The translations under genes were made by a program, and so were the position numbers. The notes below the pieces were generated by a model that saw nothing but the letters and a program-made list of their open reading frames with translations, ran no database searches and had not been told where the DNA came from. From Haladaptatus sp. DYF46 (lineage in GTDB: Archaea > Halobacteriota > Halobacteria > Halobacteriales > Haladaptataceae), in the NCBI RefSeq assembly GCF_021083305.1, contig NZ_JAJFAY010000002.1, forward strand, positions 248,001 to 312,000: DNA of 64,000 nt, written 5' to 3'. Positions 62,316 to 64,000 of this stretch are shown here, piece by piece (position 1 is the stretch's first letter; every line of letters begins with the position of its first letter).

Positions 62316-62585
62316 TCACCGTTCCTTCTTCCCCTCGTGTTCCGTGTCGTGGGTCCGTAGCCGGACTTCCCTGTCCGTAATGCCGTGGATGGCGCTGTGC
62401 GGAAGCGGGTAGATGTCCTTCGCGTCGTCCTTCCACCCGAGGAGCATCCTGTACTCGTCGAGGAGGCTGGGGTGCGGGTCCACGTAGGCGACCCCGTTCC
62501 GGACGTCGGTCACGATGCCGACCTTCTGATCGTCCACGTTGAACACCGGTTTGTCCACGTCCTCCGGCTTCGGTGATTTGCGCAT
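62316..62585 (-). CDS. PRC-barrel-like small protein
   Basis: 89 aa. KPVFNVDDQKVGIVTDVRNGVAYVDPHPSL and a second strand set resemble a PRC-barrel beta-barrel. Charged tail (HDTEHEGKKER). 56 nt downstream of the DJ-1 gene on the same strand. Function unknown; PRC proteins often bind RNA-processing or division partners. Confidence 0.65.
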   Translation of the reverse strand: MRKSPKPEDVDKPVFNVDDQKVGIVTDVRNGVAYVDPHPSLLDEYRMLLGWKDDAKDIYPLPHSAIHGITDREVRLRTHDTEHEGKKER

Positions 62586-62641
62586 AGTGTCCGTTCGACT
62601 GTCATCACTATCAGGTTATCCGCCGAAGTGCGCGTCCGCGT

Positions 62642-63250
62642 TCACGTACCGTCGTCCGTGTAAACGTCGTCGCTGGGGTCGTACTCCATCTCCTCGGCGA
62701 CCGTGCGGGCGATTTCCGCTCCGAACTCGCGCTCGACGACGTGAAACGCGAGGTCGATTCCGGACGTAACTCCCCCGGCGGTCAGGATATCGCCGTCGTC
62801 CACGACACGAGCGTCCACGACCCGTGCCGCCGAATCACGGAGGTCGGGGAGGGCACCGGCGTGCGTAACGGCAGGCCGTCCGTCGAGCAGTCCGGCATGG
62901 GAAAGTAGCATTCCGCCGGTGCAGACCGCCGCGACCGTCGTTCCTCGGTCGTAAAGGGCGGCCAGTGCGTCCGGGATGTCTCCCCGTTCCGCTTCCGCCC
63001 GCGCTCCCGCCTCGCTCCTATCATTCCATCCGCCGCCCGGCACGACGACGAGGTCGGGCGAGCGCTCGTCCAGCGTCGCGTCGGGTTCGACGCGGAGACC
63101 GTGGCTCGCGGTGATTCGCTCCGTTTCCGCGAGCGTGCAGAGCGAAACCGCGAGGTCCGCGCCGGCGTCGCCCGCGTTCTCGAACACTTCGTACGGGCCG
63201 ATGGCGTCCAACTCGTCGAATCCCTCGAAGAGGACGATTGCGATTTCCAT
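62642..63250 (-). CDS. DJ-1/PfpI-family glutamine-amidotransferase-like protein
   Basis: 202 aa from the ATG at 63250. [25 protein letters not shown] and the nucleophile elbow [17 protein letters not shown] (Cys near 103) are diagnostic, with DLVVVPGGG before. Possible isocyanide-hydratase-like or AraC-type co-domain relative; substrate unknown. Divergent from thrS. Confidence 0.88.
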   Translation of the reverse strand: MEIAIVLFEGFDELDAIGPYEVFENAGDAGADLAVSLCTLAETERITASHGLRVEPDATLDERSPDLVVVPGGGWNDRSEAGARAEAERGDIPDALAALYDRGTTVAAVCTGGMLLSHAGLLDGRPAVTHAGALPDLRDSAARVVDARVVDDGDILTAGGVTSGIDLAFHVVEREFGAEIARTVAEEMEYDPSDDVYTDDGT

Positions 63251-63348
63251 TTCCAACCGTCGATAGCGTTTTTCGAGGTAGTAAACCCGCCGGTGGAGCG
63301 GATATCGAACTTCCCGTCCATCGCCGTTCCTCACGCCGTCTCAACACA

Positions 63349-63357
63349 CTTATCTGG
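63349..63357 (+). promoter_or_regulatory. TATA box of thrS
   Basis: cttatctgg is centred about 28 nt before the ATG at 63380, predicting a leaderless transcript. Confidence 0.5.
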
Positions 63358-63379
63358 CGCGTGGCGCGTACCCAACCGC

Positions 63380-64000
63380 ATGAGCGATATCGTTGTCACG
63401 CTCCCGGACGGCGCCGAACTCGACATGGAGGAAGGCGCGACCGTGGAGGACGTGGCGTACGAAATCGGCCCGGGACTAGGCACGGACACGGTGGCAGGTG
63501 TCGTGGACGGCGAACTCGTGGACAAGGCGACGCCGCTGTCGGCGGACTGCCGACTCGTCATCGTCACCGACCAGAGCGACGAGTACCTGAGCGTCCTCCG
63601 TCACTCCGCGGCCCACGTCTTCGCGCAGGCGCTGAAGCGACTTCACCCCGAAGCGAAACTCACCATCGGCCCGTGGACCGACGAGGGCTTTTACTACGAC
63701 ATCGCGGGCGTCGAACTGGACAGCGACGACCTCGCCGATATCGAGGCGGAAGCACACGACATCATCGAGGAGGACCTCGACATCGAGCGCACCGAGAAGT
63801 CGCGCGAGGAGGCCTTCGACTTCTACGAGGGCAACGAGTACAAACAGGACATCCTCGACACCGAGGCGGCCGACGAGGACACGATTTCCTTCTACGAACA
63901 GGGCGAGTTCGCGGACCTGTGTAAGGGTCCGCACGTCGCCTCGACCGGCGAAATCGGCGGGTTCACGCTGCTCGAAACCTCGGCGGCCTACTGGCGCGGC
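63380..64000 (+). CDS. thrS: Threonyl-tRNA synthetase, 5' part (runs off the window)
   Basis: 207 codons seen; the gene continues past the window end. Residues 1-62 form the TGS domain ([26 protein letters not shown]). From about 75 the editing (TGS-linked second additional) domain begins: [34 protein letters not shown] with the HxxxH zinc-like site. [31 protein letters not shown] is next, the conserved linker to the catalytic core. The bacterial-type ThrRS, as in many haloarchaea. Confidence 0.95.
   Translation, partial: MSDIVVTLPDGAELDMEEGATVEDVAYEIGPGLGTDTVAGVVDGELVDKATPLSADCRLVIVTDQSDEYLSVLRHSAAHVFAQALKRLHPEAKLTIGPWTDEGFYYDIAGVELDSDDLADIEAEAHDIIEEDLDIERTEKSREEAFDFYEGNEYKQDILDTEAADEDTISFYEQGEFADLCKGPHVASTGEIGGFTLLETSAAYWRG

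Overview
The window reads as the chromosome of a haloarchaeon (class Halobacteria; genus not determined). The support is GC-rich DNA with strong G/C third positions, acidic proteins, Tat-type lipoprotein signals (RRx-hydrophobic-GC), an archaeosortase (PGF-CTERM) substrate, TATA boxes about 25 nt upstream of start codons (leaderless mRNAs), and archaeal marker genes: RadB, Cdc48, ribosomal protein S8e, HerA/NurA, MptA and several families found only in haloarchaea. About 75 protein genes, one tRNA, one candidate structured RNA and one repeated intergenic element are described. No rRNA, CRISPR array or intact transposon was seen.

Layout. 0.2-2.8 kb: a secreted PGF-CTERM protein, a membrane-anchored sulfite-oxidase-type molybdoenzyme, a winged-helix regulator and a small membrane protein. 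2.8-5.9 kb: class II (B12) ribonucleotide reductase. 6.3-10.3 kb: trpDFEG operon with 4-nt start/stop overlaps. 10.4-14 kb: tRNA-Val(GAC) with duplicated 3' ends, then AT-richer accessory DNA with DUF7344-type HTH proteins, a zinc microprotein, membrane proteins and a single-domain lycopene-cyclase-like gene. 14-21 kb: CBS/HPF-like fusion, radB divergent from a RuvC-fold gene, larC with a His-rich segment, cdc48. 21.9-28.5 kb: phosphate locus pstSCAB-phoU with a divergent AbrB-PhoU regulator. 28.6-38.5 kb: S8e, DUF2240, a HAD phosphatase, pyrF, an amidohydrolase, nadABC, an inositol-phosphatase-family enzyme. 38.5-48.3 kb: gpmI, nurA/herA, a universal stress protein, a KaiC-like ATPase, nadK, mptA. 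48.3-48.9 kb: candidate structured RNA. 48.9-58.4 kb: two flavoproteins, a PiT phosphate transporter and many haloarchaeal orphan families, ending in a Vms1-type release factor. 58.4-64 kb: thrB, a DUF1611/epimerase/deacylase group that may be a D-glutamate pathway, a DJ-1/PfpI protein and the start of thrS.

The genes form small modules: tryptophan synthesis; quinolinate to NAD (nadABC, with nadK nearby); phosphate uptake by both Pst and PiT with two PhoU-type proteins; and DNA repair (radB/RuvC-like, nurA/herA). The observations most worth a second look are a modular intergenic element found three times at gene 3' ends, the unassigned structured RNA near 48.5 kb, and the tRNA-Val 3'-end duplications bordering the accessory stretch.
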